Source: an uncultured Psychroserpens sp. (GTDB taxonomy: Bacteria > Bacteroidota > Bacteroidia > Flavobacteriales > Flavobacteriaceae). From it: DNA of 64,000 nt. Below, in pieces: positions 29,312-37,565 of this stretch. The notes beneath the pieces were generated by a model. It saw only the letters and a program-made list of their open reading frames with translations, ran no database searches and had not been told where the DNA came from. A program made the position numbers and the translations under genes. The stretch lies in contig NZ_CANMVN010000001.1 in NCBI RefSeq assembly GCF_947501425.1, positions 186,001-250,000 on the forward strand, given 5' to 3'. Positions within the stretch are counted from its first letter, which is position 1. Each line of letters starts with the position of its first letter.

Positions 29312-31000
29312 ATGCGTTGGACACTTAAACCAAAACCAGATTCTAAAACGGTTATAGAACTGCAGAAAGCACTTCAGGTAGATACTACTGTGGCTAAATT
29401 ATTGGTGCAAAGAGGCATTACAACTTACGAAGCCGCTAAAACGTTCTTTCGCCCAAGTCTAACAGATTTACATGATCCATTTCTAATGAAAGATATGGAC
29501 AAAGCGGTTGAGCGTATTGAAGCTGCGCTTCTTAAAGGTGAGAATATTTTAGTTTATGGCGACTATGATGTAGATGGAACCACATCTGTAGCCTTGATGT
29601 CTTCCTATTTAAAAACCAAATCAGATCAAATTGCTACTTATATCCCTGATCGTTATGATGAAGGTTATGGCGTATCTTATAAAGGAATTGACTTTGCTCA
29701 CGACAACGATTTTTCATTAATTATTGCATTAGATTGTGGCGTTAAAGCCATAGACAAAGTAGCTTATGCTTCGGAAAAAGGCATAGATTTTATCATTTGT
29801 GATCACCATCGACCAGCAGACAATTTACCAAATGCTATTGCAGTTCTGGATCCAAAACGAGGCGATTGTGATTATCCTTATAAAGAATTATGTGGCTGTG
29901 GTGTTGGATTTAAACTAATCCAAGCCTTAGCCTCTAAAGACGGTTTACGTGTTGAAGATTTAGGTGAATATTTAGATTTGGTGGCGACTGCAATAGGCGC
30001 AGATATTGTTCCTATTACAGGTGAAAATCGTGCTTTGGCTTATTTCGGTTTGCAAGTTATTAATACCAACCCTCGACCAGGAATAAAAGCGATTATTGCT
30101 CAAGTTAAAAAAGAAGAACTTACCATTACTGATGTTGTATTTATAGTAGCCCCTAGAATCAATGCAGCTGGTAGAATGAAACATGGAAACTATGCGGTGA
30201 GTTTATTAACCGAAACCGATGAAACACTAGCGAGAACCTACGCTGAAGAAATTAATACATTTAATTTAGACAGAAGAGAGACCGATCAATTAATTACAAA
30301 GGAAGCCCTTGCTCAAATTATTGAAAATAAAGAGGAAGATAGGATGACATCTGTTGTATATCACGAATCTTGGCATAAAGGTGTTATTGGTATTGTGGCA
30401 TCAAGATTAACGGAAACGTATTACAGACCAACACTGGTATTTACTAAGAGCGGAGATAAATTAGCGGCATCAGCGCGATCTGTTTCTGGTTTTGACGTTT
30501 ACAATGCTTTACAAGCATGTAGTGAACATATTGAACAGTTTGGTGGCCATAAGTATGCTGCTGGATTAACTCTGAAAGAGGAAAATTATGAAGCTTTTAA
30601 ACAAGCTTTTGAAGATGAGGTCTCTAAAACCATTGACCGCAACTTGTTAACTCCAGAAATTAAAATTGATGCTAAAATTGAGTTATGCGATATCACACCA
30701 AAATTCTATAGAATTATTCGTCAGTTTGCTCCATTTGGACCAGGAAATATGACACCTATCTTTATGACTGAAAACCTAAGAGATACGGGTTATGGTAAAT
30801 GTGTTGGTGAAGATGATAAGCATTTGCGGCTAACTGCCACTCAAGGGCATCAAAACATAGTTGGTATTGGATTTAATTTAGGACAAAAATTAGACTATAT
30901 CCAAAATAGGAAACCGTTTAATGCTGTTTATTCTATCGATGAAAACCATTGGCAAGGACATGTGAGTTTGCAATTAAAGTTACGCGATATCAAAGCGTAA
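29312..31000 (+). CDS. recJ: Single-stranded-DNA-specific exonuclease RecJ
   Basis: A 562-residue 5'-3' ssDNA exonuclease of mismatch repair and recombination. The DHH motifs are present: GDYDVDGTTS (motif I), DCGVKA, and CDHHRP (the DHH motif). The DHHA1 region holds SGFDVYNALQ and FGGHKYAAG. The C-terminal OB-type domain is present (FAPFGPGN onward). Length is normal for Bacteroidota. The start ATG follows OsmC by 22 bp. Confidence 0.95.
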   Translation: MRWTLKPKPDSKTVIELQKALQVDTTVAKLLVQRGITTYEAAKTFFRPSLTDLHDPFLMKDMDKAVERIEAALLKGENILVYGDYDVDGTTSVALMSSYLKTKSDQIATYIPDRYDEGYGVSYKGIDFAHDNDFSLIIALDCGVKAIDKVAYASEKGIDFIICDHHRPADNLPNAIAVLDPKRGDCDYPYKELCGCGVGFKLIQALASKDGLRVEDLGEYLDLVATAIGADIVPITGENRALAYFGLQVINTNPRPGIKAIIAQVKKEELTITDVVFIVAPRINAAGRMKHGNYAVSLLTETDETLARTYAEEINTFNLDRRETDQLITKEALAQIIENKEEDRMTSVVYHESWHKGVIGIVASRLTETYYRPTLVFTKSGDKLAASARSVSGFDVYNALQACSEHIEQFGGHKYAAGLTLKEENYEAFKQAFEDEVSKTIDRNLLTPEIKIDAKIELCDITPKFYRIIRQFAPFGPGNMTPIFMTENLRDTGYGKCVGEDDKHLRLTATQGHQNIVGIGFNLGQKLDYIQNRKPFNAVYSIDENHWQGHVSLQLKLRDIKA

Positions 31001-31116
31001 ACCATTCCTAAACTTCAGGCAGTACTAATGAAGATATCAGAATTTATGATTTCAATTTTTCATTTTATTACCACCCACATTTTATCTACCTTTGATACCT
31101 ACTATAGTCACTAAAA

Positions 31117-32403
31117 TTGTCCAAAAAAGACCCATACGCTGCACTTCGATATCGTGAATTCAACACATTTTTGATTGTGAGATTTGCTTTGATATTTGCA
31201 TGGACTATGCAATTTATAATTATTGAATGGCAAGTCTACTCGATTACCAAAGATCCATGGTCATTGGGATTAATAGGTTTGATGGAAATTATTCCAGCAT
31301 TCTCTATGGCACTATTTGCGGGTCATATTGTAGATCAAAAGGAAAAGCGAAACCTATTGGCACTTTGTATTGCTGCATTCTCATTAATTAGTTTGGGATT
31401 ATTTTTATTAACCTCACCTACTTTAGTTGCCGATTGGTCCTCTAAATATGTATTATACGCTATTTACGCATTAGTATTTTTTGGAGGTTTTCTGCGATCG
31501 TTTTTCGGACCAACAATTTTCTCTTTGGTTGCTTTAATTGTTCCAAAGCGTGTATATCCTAATGCAGCAACTTGGAATAGCTCAATACGACAGGTGGCTT
31601 CGGTTTTAGGACCTGCTTTTGCAGGTTTTTCAATTCATTGGCTTGGTGAAAATGATCAAATGGGAGTGCATTGGTCATTATTGATTGTTTTTGGTTTGGT
31701 CATGTTTTCTTTGCTTGTTCTTTTCCGAATTGGTAAACAACCAATTTTAAACCCTAATATCGGTGAACCAGTCTGGCAAAGTTTAAAGGAAGGAGTGCAG
31801 TTTGTTAGAAATTCTAAAGCTATTTTGGGAGCACTTACACTTGATATGGTTGCTGTATTGTTTGGAGGTGCTGTAGCCTTACTTCCCGTTTTTGCTCAGG
31901 ATATTTTGGAAGTTGGCTCTGAAGGGTTTGGTGTGTTGAGAGCTGCTCCAGCGGTTGGTGCATTTTTAATGATGTTTGTTACCGCTTATTTACCAATTAG
32001 CAAAAATGCAGGACTAAAATTGCTAGGTGCTATATTTGGATTTGGTGTATGTATTATTGTTTTTGGACTGTCTTCTGTGTTCTGGATCTCTGTTGTTGCA
32101 CTGTTCTTTAGTGGTGTTACCGATGGATTATCGATGGTGATTCGTCAAACCATCCTTCAGTTAAAAACACCTGACCATATGAGAGGTCGTGTTTCCTCGG
32201 TAAATTCTATGTTTGTTGGATCATCAAATGAATTAGGTGCTTTTGAAAGTGGATTAACAGCCAAACTCATGGGAACAGTAACTGCTGTGGTTTTTGGTGG
32301 TACTATGACTTTGATTGTTGTCATTGCAACAGCTATTGGTTCTCCATATTTCAGAAAGTTGGATTTAAGAGCTGATGTTGCAGCCCATGAAAATGAAGAA
32401 TAG
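31117..32403 (+). CDS. MFS transporter (MFS_3/EntS-like)
   Basis: A 428-residue inner-membrane exporter with about 12 hydrophobic segments. The family loop motif appears as GHIVDQKEKRN after helix 2. It is similar in shape to EntS-like efflux proteins that export siderophores or drugs; the substrate is unknown. The start appears to be TTG at 31117 (TTG TCC AAA AAA): a TAG lies 9 bases upstream in frame and the first internal ATG falls inside helix 1. It is convergent with lpxH with almost no gap. Confidence 0.85.
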   Translation: MSKKDPYAALRYREFNTFLIVRFALIFAWTMQFIIIEWQVYSITKDPWSLGLIGLMEIIPAFSMALFAGHIVDQKEKRNLLALCIAAFSLISLGLFLLTSPTLVADWSSKYVLYAIYALVFFGGFLRSFFGPTIFSLVALIVPKRVYPNAATWNSSIRQVASVLGPAFAGFSIHWLGENDQMGVHWSLLIVFGLVMFSLLVLFRIGKQPILNPNIGEPVWQSLKEGVQFVRNSKAILGALTLDMVAVLFGGAVALLPVFAQDILEVGSEGFGVLRAAPAVGAFLMMFVTAYLPISKNAGLKLLGAIFGFGVCIIVFGLSSVFWISVVALFFSGVTDGLSMVIRQTILQLKTPDHMRGRVSSVNSMFVGSSNELGAFESGLTAKLMGTVTAVVFGGTMTLIVVIATAIGSPYFRKLDLRADVAAHENEE

Positions 32404-32404
32404 C

Positions 32405-33181
32405 TTATGACTTGTAAGTTTTCAATGCGAAATGTTTACCATCAAAAACGCCATAGGTATAATAGTCAATCCAGTCTCCGAGATTTACGTATTTAGAGTT
32501 GTTCTCTAATGGAACTTCCATAGGTAAGTGCCGATGTCCGTAGATGAAATAGTCGTGATGAGAATCTTTTAGTTTAGATTTGCTGTATAAAATTAACCAC
32601 TCTTTATCTTCACCTAAATACGTTGCATCATGTTCACCTGAAATCAATTTATTTTTAACCGACATGTATTGTGCAATACGAACACCAATATCGGGATGAA
32701 GCCATTTAAAGAACCATTTAAAAACAGGATTGGTAAATACTTTTTTCATTCGTTTATAACCTTTATCGTAAGGCCCTAAACCATCACCATGAGCAATGAA
32801 AAAAGAGGTGTTATTGAATGTAAATTCTTGTGGTTTGTGATATACTGGAATATTAAGCTCGTTTTCAAAATAGCCATTCATCCAGAGATCGTGGTTACCC
32901 ACAAAAAAATAAATTGGGATACCAGAATCACTAATTTCAGCAAGTTTCCCCAGAGTTCTTACAAACCCTTTTGGGACAACGGTTTTATATTCAAACCAAA
33001 AATCGAAAAGATCTCCTAATAAGAAAATTGCCGCTGCATCGTGCTTGATCTCATCTAGCCATGCAACAAATTTCTTCTCACGTGGCAAAGACGCCTCTTT
33101 ATTTGGAGCACCCAAATGATTGTCTGATGCAAAATAAATTTTTTTACCGTCAGGAACTGATATGTGATTCGATTTAGTCAT
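32405..33181 (-). CDS. lpxH: UDP-2,3-diacylglucosamine diphosphatase, LpxH-like
   Basis: A 258-residue metallophosphoesterase for lipid A synthesis that hydrolyses UDP-2,3-diacylglucosamine to lipid X and UMP. Motifs in order: SDNHLG, GDLFDFWFEY, GNHDLW, AHGDG, and GHRH near the C-terminus. GDLFDFW and the insertion domain favour LpxH over generic phosphoesterases. Start ATG 33181 overlaps the queD stop by 8 bp. It is the last gene of the six-gene minus-strand operon. Confidence 0.87.
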   Translation of the reverse strand: MTKSNHISVPDGKKIYFASDNHLGAPNKEASLPREKKFVAWLDEIKHDAAAIFLLGDLFDFWFEYKTVVPKGFVRTLGKLAEISDSGIPIYFFVGNHDLWMNGYFENELNIPVYHKPQEFTFNNTSFFIAHGDGLGPYDKGYKRMKKVFTNPVFKWFFKWLHPDIGVRIAQYMSVKNKLISGEHDATYLGEDKEWLILYSKSKLKDSHHDYFIYGHRHLPMEVPLENNSKYVNLGDWIDYYTYGVFDGKHFALKTYKS

Positions 33182-33626
33182 TATCTGAAGCAAACCACTG
33201 TGCGTAAGATGTAGCTGTTTCTTGTAGTTTTAAAGAATGTAACTTGATAGTATCTGGTAATCGACTTTTTATTTTTTCAGCAAAATCAATCACCATCATT
33301 TCACTAGTAGGTTGATAATCTACTAATAACACATTATGTCCTCTATCGGCTAGCTCTTTAGCGAGTTCAACATGAGGAGTGTTTTTGTTAAATACAGTAG
33401 CATGGTCAAAGACATTTACAATCTCTTCTTTGACGATTTTCTTTAGATCACTAAAATCGATAACCATTCCAAACTTTACGTTAGAGGTGTCGGTTATAGG
33501 CTGCCCTATTACTGTAACATCTAAGCGGTAACTATGACCATGTACATTTTTACATTTTCCGTCGTAACCATATAATGCGTGTCCGGTTTCAAAAGAAAAC
33601 TGTTTTGTAATACGAATGTTACTCAT
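33174..33626 (-). CDS. queD: 6-carboxytetrahydropterin synthase (QueD/PTPS family)
   Basis: A 150-residue T-fold enzyme making 6-carboxytetrahydropterin for queuosine and other deazapurines. FETGHALYGYDGKCKNVHGHSYRL carries the zinc-binding His residues and a catalytic Cys in CKNVHGHSY. FDHATVFN and PTSEMMVIDFA are later signatures. It overlaps the 32-residue small membrane gene by 1 bp (TAATG) and lpxH by 8 bp. No other queuosine gene is in the window. Confidence 0.9.
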   Translation of the reverse strand: MSNIRITKQFSFETGHALYGYDGKCKNVHGHSYRLDVTVIGQPITDTSNVKFGMVIDFSDLKKIVKEEIVNVFDHATVFNKNTPHVELAKELADRGHNVLLVDYQPTSEMMVIDFAEKIKSRLPDTIKLHSLKLQETATSYAQWFASDND

Positions 33627-33724
33627 TATCTACGTTTGTTTCTATTTATGAAATATACAACAACAAGCACAATTCCTAAAATTAGGAATAATCCGCTTCC
33701 GCTAAAAAATGACATGATATCCAT
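33626..33724 (-). CDS. 32-residue small membrane protein
   Basis: A short frame that starts with ATG at 33724 and ends in a TAA overlapping the queD ATG. It encodes MDIMSFFSGSG, then a hydrophobic stretch (LFLILGIVLVVVYFI), then NRNKRR. This is one membrane helix with a basic cytoplasmic tail. Coupling to queD by TAATG and a 5-bp spacing from the next small gene support it as real. Function is unknown. Confidence 0.6.
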   Translation of the reverse strand: MDIMSFFSGSGLFLILGIVLVVVYFINRNKRR

Positions 33725-33729
33725 AAGAA

Positions 33730-33885
33730 TTATTTTTTCGATTTGTTTTTAAAATATCTGATCACAAAAAATGCTGCAATCAAGATCAAGATATAAGGTA
33801 GGTTTTGCCCAATAGCATATCCAATCTCATATCCTGTGCCTTTATCTGGTTCAGTAGAATCCTGTAAAAGATTTATAAAAAGCAT
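33730..33885 (-). CDS. 51-residue small membrane protein
   Basis: ATG at 33885, TAA at 33730. The first ~28 residues are polar with a GYEIGYAIGQ stretch; residues ~29-46 are a membrane helix (LPYILILIAAFFVIRYF), and the end is KNKSKK. It stands 27 bp after the MATE gene and 5 bp before the 32-residue gene, both on the same strand. It may be a subunit or regulator of a neighbouring membrane protein. Confidence 0.55.
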   Translation of the reverse strand: MLFINLLQDSTEPDKGTGYEIGYAIGQNLPYILILIAAFFVIRYFKNKSKK

Positions 33886-33912
33886 ATGTTTAATGTGCAT
33901 TATGTGCCAAAG

Positions 33913-35247
33913 TTACGTCTTTTGTGAAAGTGACAAAAATAGTTGTCTGAATTTTATAATTAGTGGCACACCTCTGGCTATAATCCAGAATGTTAATGCA
34001 ATAAATACAGCATATAACTTAAGGTTATAATGATCTAACAAAAATAGAATAGGAATAAATACCAGACCTGTAGATAAAATAAGAAGGTTACGCAAGAACT
34101 TCATTTTACCCATACCTTTAAACATACCATCAAAGATAAATGCTAAAGCACAAAATGGTTGCATGGCAAGTACGATCCAAAATATATTATAGAATTCCTT
34201 TAGTACCAGAGAGTCATTAGTGAAAATAGAACCAATAAAGTTATAAGTTGCCAACCCTGAAATGGTCAAAATAATACCAACACCAATACCACATTTTATT
34301 AAAAAGCGACTTAGCTCAACCAGTTTTTTATAATTTTTTGCACCTAAATACTTTCCGGAGAGTATGTTTCCAGCACTTGCATAACCATCAATAATAAAAG
34401 CACCCAAAAACCAGAGATTGATAGCAATGGTATAGGCTGCAATATATTCGGTACCATAAGAGGTGGCAAAGCGTGTTGCAAAATACAATGTGGCATTTAA
34501 AGCCAAAGTTCTCACAAAGAGATTGAGAATCATCAAGATAAAATTTTTAATTTCTTCATTAAACGGAAATGTGACTCGTAATGAAATATCTGTCTTTTTC
34601 AGTAGAAAGTAAGCCGAACACAATGCCATAGAGACCTGTGCAATGACACTTGCCCAGGCAGCACCTTTGATATGCATTGGATTGATGACACCTTCAATTC
34701 CATAGACAAAAGTAAAATCCAGTACAATATTGACAATAGTCCCTATAATAGCGATTATCATAGGATAAAAGGTGTTTTGAAGTCCTCTGAAGGTTCCAAA
34801 GATGGCAATGGTGAATAGTGTGAATGGAAACCCGAACACACGTATGCCATAGTAATCGACACTATAATCCAGAATAAGGTCTGAAGCATTATAAAGCTTA
34901 AAAATTTGAGATGAAAACGGAAGCGTAGCAATGATGATTAAAATACTGATCGAGGTAATAATAAAGATCGCCTGAGCAGGTAGGTTTTTAACCTTATCCA
35001 ATTGGTTAGCGCCAAGATGTTGAGACACAATAGACGAAATAGCACTTCGGGTTTGACCTAAAACCCAAATGAGCATTGAGATGAAGGTTCCAACAATACC
35101 TACTGCAGCCAGAGATTCGGCAGCATTAAAATCTACATTACCTATGATAGCAGTATCGGTTAAGGATAAGATAGGTTCAGCTACTCCAGAGATTAACGCT
35201 GGAATGGCGAGTTTGTTGATATTTTTTAATGTGATATCTGTTTTCAA
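33913..35247 (-). CDS. MATE-family efflux transporter
   Basis: A 444-residue, 12-helix multidrug/Na+ or H+ antiporter of the NorM/DinF class. The N-terminus NKLAIPALISGVAEPILSLTDTAIIGN is the typical first helix of the family. I choose the TTG at 35247, which overlaps the GNAT TGA stop as TTGA; the longer frame at 35265 also begins with TTG. The substrate is unknown. It is the second gene of the GNAT-MATE-small-small-queD-lpxH run. Confidence 0.9.
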   Translation of the reverse strand: MKTDITLKNINKLAIPALISGVAEPILSLTDTAIIGNVDFNAAESLAAVGIVGTFISMLIWVLGQTRSAISSIVSQHLGANQLDKVKNLPAQAIFIITSISILIIIATLPFSSQIFKLYNASDLILDYSVDYYGIRVFGFPFTLFTIAIFGTFRGLQNTFYPMIIAIIGTIVNIVLDFTFVYGIEGVINPMHIKGAAWASVIAQVSMALCSAYFLLKKTDISLRVTFPFNEEIKNFILMILNLFVRTLALNATLYFATRFATSYGTEYIAAYTIAINLWFLGAFIIDGYASAGNILSGKYLGAKNYKKLVELSRFLIKCGIGVGIILTISGLATYNFIGSIFTNDSLVLKEFYNIFWIVLAMQPFCALAFIFDGMFKGMGKMKFLRNLLILSTGLVFIPILFLLDHYNLKLYAVFIALTFWIIARGVPLIIKFRQLFLSLSQKT

Positions 35248-35744
35248 TAGACCAATTCGTAACAATGAAATGGGTGTTCACTTTGCTTCGGAAAATAAAT
35301 ATCACCCAGTTTTTGATAGCCACGAAGTTCGTAAAATTTTTGATTTCTTTTGTTTTGAGAAAAGGTATCTAATCTTACAGAAGAGAAGTTGTTTTGCTTA
35401 GCATAATTTTCAGCAAATGACATGAGTTGTTGCGCATACCCTTTTCCTTGGTAATCAGGATGAATGGCTAAACGATGAATATAAATATTATTGTTATTAG
35501 GCGTTAACCATTCAATTGGAATATACTCGTCATCCATATGAGTTGAGATTACCACACAGCCACAAACAGCTCTATCTATAATCAAAACATAAAGTTCATC
35601 TCTGGCAACATCCTGTTCAAATGCTGTTCGGTTTGGATAGTGCTCATTCCATTGAAAAATACCCTGACCAATCATGTAGATAGCACAAGCTTTGGTCATT
35701 TCCATAATGTGATCTATATCCTTTAGTGTTGCTCTACGTATCAT
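35244..35744 (-). CDS. GNAT-family N-acetyltransferase
   Basis: A 166-residue acetyltransferase. It starts at ATG 35744 (MIRRATLKDIDHIMEM); a longer frame begins at TTG. The acetyl-CoA loop reads LAIHPDYQGKGYAQQLM, matching the Q/RxxGxG/A signature. The C-terminal Tyr-rich strand (QKFYELRGYQKLG) is standard. The substrate cannot be predicted. It is first in the six-gene operon, coupled to the MATE gene. Confidence 0.9.
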   Translation of the reverse strand: MIRRATLKDIDHIMEMTKACAIYMIGQGIFQWNEHYPNRTAFEQDVARDELYVLIIDRAVCGCVVISTHMDDEYIPIEWLTPNNNNIYIHRLAIHPDYQGKGYAQQLMSFAENYAKQNNFSSVRLDTFSQNKRNQKFYELRGYQKLGDIYFPKQSEHPFHCYELVY

Positions 35745-35798
35745 TTTAATGGTTACCTTTGCCAAAATTTACACAAAGTTACTTTTAAATATTTGATT

Positions 35799-36593
35799 AT
35801 GAAGTCTATTCTTGTTCCAGTTGGATCCTCAAAAAATGCAGAAAGCCATTTACAGTATGCTGTAGATTTTGCTAGAGCTTTTGGTGCCAAACTTTATGTT
35901 GTACAAATTTACAATGTATACACAAAAGCAGGTACAATGATAAAGATAGATCATATTTTAGAACGTGAAAGTTTAGCGTTTTTAAATGAGCATGTTGCAA
36001 AGATTGATACCAAAGGCGTTGAGGTGATTGTAAAAACGTTTAAAGGAAAACTTATAGACACGTTAGAACTGGTTTGTGAAGCGTTGAATATCGATCTTAT
36101 TTTGTTAGAACCTCGAACTAATTCTATTAAAGATGAGGTCTATTTAGGAAAAACTTCAGGAAAGATTATTAAACAAACTGAAATTCCTGCATTGATCATC
36201 CCTGAAGGCTATGTCTACAAGCCTATTGTAAAAATATTACTAGCGGTTAAGTCGGCTATTATAAAACAAGAGAATGCTTTAACACCATTAAAGGCCATAA
36301 AAGATCAGTTTAAATCTGTTGTAAATTTGTTGTTGGTGAAAACACCTTATCATAAAAAAGGCGACTTTGATGTTAATGATGATTTGGCGAGTTTGATCAC
36401 AAATACGACACATACAGAGAACTCTACAACCTTTCAAGGTGTTCTGGAGCATTATAAGGACAACAATCCTGATTTGTTGTGTGTGGTAAGACGCAAGCGA
36501 GGGTTTTTTGTTAAGACATGGGAAAATAATACGATTCTTAAAAAAGACTTTAATAGCAATCTACCAGTACTTGTATTAAGAGGATTAAAATAA
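35799..36593 (+). CDS. Universal stress protein family
   Basis: A 264-residue protein with a UspA-like Rossmann domain at the N-terminus (MKSILVPVGSSKNAESHLQYAVDFARAFGAKL) and a second, more degenerate copy after residue ~145. The ATP-binding G-2x-G-9x-G motif is not clear. The start is ATG 35799; a TTG two codons earlier is less likely. The gene stop is 5 bp from the tRNA-Ala gene, so read-through into the tRNA is likely. Confidence 0.82.
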   Translation: MKSILVPVGSSKNAESHLQYAVDFARAFGAKLYVVQIYNVYTKAGTMIKIDHILERESLAFLNEHVAKIDTKGVEVIVKTFKGKLIDTLELVCEALNIDLILLEPRTNSIKDEVYLGKTSGKIIKQTEIPALIIPEGYVYKPIVKILLAVKSAIIKQENALTPLKAIKDQFKSVVNLLLVKTPYHKKGDFDVNDDLASLITNTTHTENSTTFQGVLEHYKDNNPDLLCVVRRKRGFFVKTWENNTILKKDFNSNLPVLVLRGLK

Positions 36594-36598
36594 TAAAA

Positions 36599-36672
36599 GG
36601 GGATGTAGCTCAGCTGGCTAGAGCGTCCCGATGGCATCGGGAAGGTCGTGGGTTCGAGTCCCATCTTCTCCA
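36599..36672 (+). tRNA. tRNA-Ala (anticodon GGC)
   Basis: A 74-nt cloverleaf. The acceptor stem GGGGATG pairs with CTTCTCC, with one mismatch at T6/T67 and the G3:U70 wobble that identifies alanine tRNAs. D arm GCTC/GAGC; anticodon stem TCCCG/CGGGA with loop ATGGCAT giving anticodon GGC at 36633-36635; T arm GTGGG-TTCGAGT-CCCAT. CCA is not fully encoded (A then CA). A terminator follows. Confidence 0.95.
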
Positions 36673-36682
36673 CATCAAGCAC

Positions 36683-36712
36683 AAAATCTGTTTGCAAGCG
36701 CCAACGGATTTT
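36683..36712 (+). terminator. Terminator after tRNA-Ala
   Basis: AAAATCTGTT at 36683-36692 pairs with AACGGATTTT at 36703-36712, including one U-G wobble, with a 10-base loop, then TTTATTTT. It overlaps the stop of the convergent hydrolase gene. Confidence 0.6.
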
Positions 36713-37563
36713 TATTTTAAATCAGCTTTTATAAAATCTAAGCTTTTTTCTACAGTAAATTGTAATGTTTCAGGCAACGTATTTGAGCGCCATGGATGAC
36801 TGGAGCCAAATACATGGTTTGAGTTTTCAACAGGAATAAGTTCAGTATTAGTATTCCATGAATGTAAGGCTTCGGCTTCAGAAAAAGCAACAGAAGGATC
36901 GTCTTTTGCATGAATGATCAAAACAGGGACACTAATACGCTCTATAGCTGATTTGATATGTAATCGTTCTTCATTGGCTTTAAAATCTTCATAGAATTGA
37001 AAGTTGTGAGGCATTTGCTGCTTTGTTCTTCCGTTTAAAACATATTTCACGCCTTCTTTTCGCCATTGTTCGAGTTCTCCAGAAGTGACTGTTCGTTTTC
37101 CAAAATCACAAATACTCGCCCATGTGATGAGTTTAGTAATACCCTTATCTTCAGAAGTTTTAATAATAGAAATCCCACCACCTCTGGAATGACCAATTAA
37201 GATGATATGTTCAGGGTTGATGTTATTTTTATATTTAAAATTCTTTGAAAGAATGAAGTTCAATATATCGTCCAGATCATCAAGTTCTTTGGTGTAATTA
37301 TTTTCAGCAAACGCTTCCAAATCTGGAAAATCAATTGGGTCATCAACAGTTCCGCCATTATGTGAAAAATTAAATTTCACGAAGAAAACATCCTGTTCAG
37401 AAAAATATTGAGCAACCAAATCCCAACTTCCCCAATCTTTGAAGCCTTTATAGCCATGACAAAAAACAACTATTGGCTTAGGGTTATTATCATTCTTAAA
37501 ATAAGCATCCCAAACTATTGGTTTTTTTTCAGCTCGAAATAAAATTTGATTTTTTAACACCAT
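36712..37563 (-). CDS. Alpha/beta hydrolase
   Basis: A 283-residue serine hydrolase with no signal peptide. The nucleophile elbow GHSRGGG carries the Ser, HAKDDPSV the acid, and NSNHVFG the catalytic His. The oxyanion HG motif lies in FCHGYKGFKDWG. The substrate is unknown, probably an ester or peptide-like compound. It begins 2 bp after the stop of the AddB-like gene and probably shares its transcript. Confidence 0.85.
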   Translation of the reverse strand: MVLKNQILFRAEKKPIVWDAYFKNDNNPKPIVVFCHGYKGFKDWGSWDLVAQYFSEQDVFFVKFNFSHNGGTVDDPIDFPDLEAFAENNYTKELDDLDDILNFILSKNFKYKNNINPEHIILIGHSRGGGISIIKTSEDKGITKLITWASICDFGKRTVTSGELEQWRKEGVKYVLNGRTKQQMPHNFQFYEDFKANEERLHIKSAIERISVPVLIIHAKDDPSVAFSEAEALHSWNTNTELIPVENSNHVFGSSHPWRSNTLPETLQFTVEKSLDFIKADLK

Positions 37564-37565
37564 AG

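Noticed and set aside
36452-36697. 81-codon frame on the minus strand over the tRNA and stress gene
   Set aside because: It lies antisense to a clear tRNA-Ala gene and a real coding sequence, and looks like a shadow frame.
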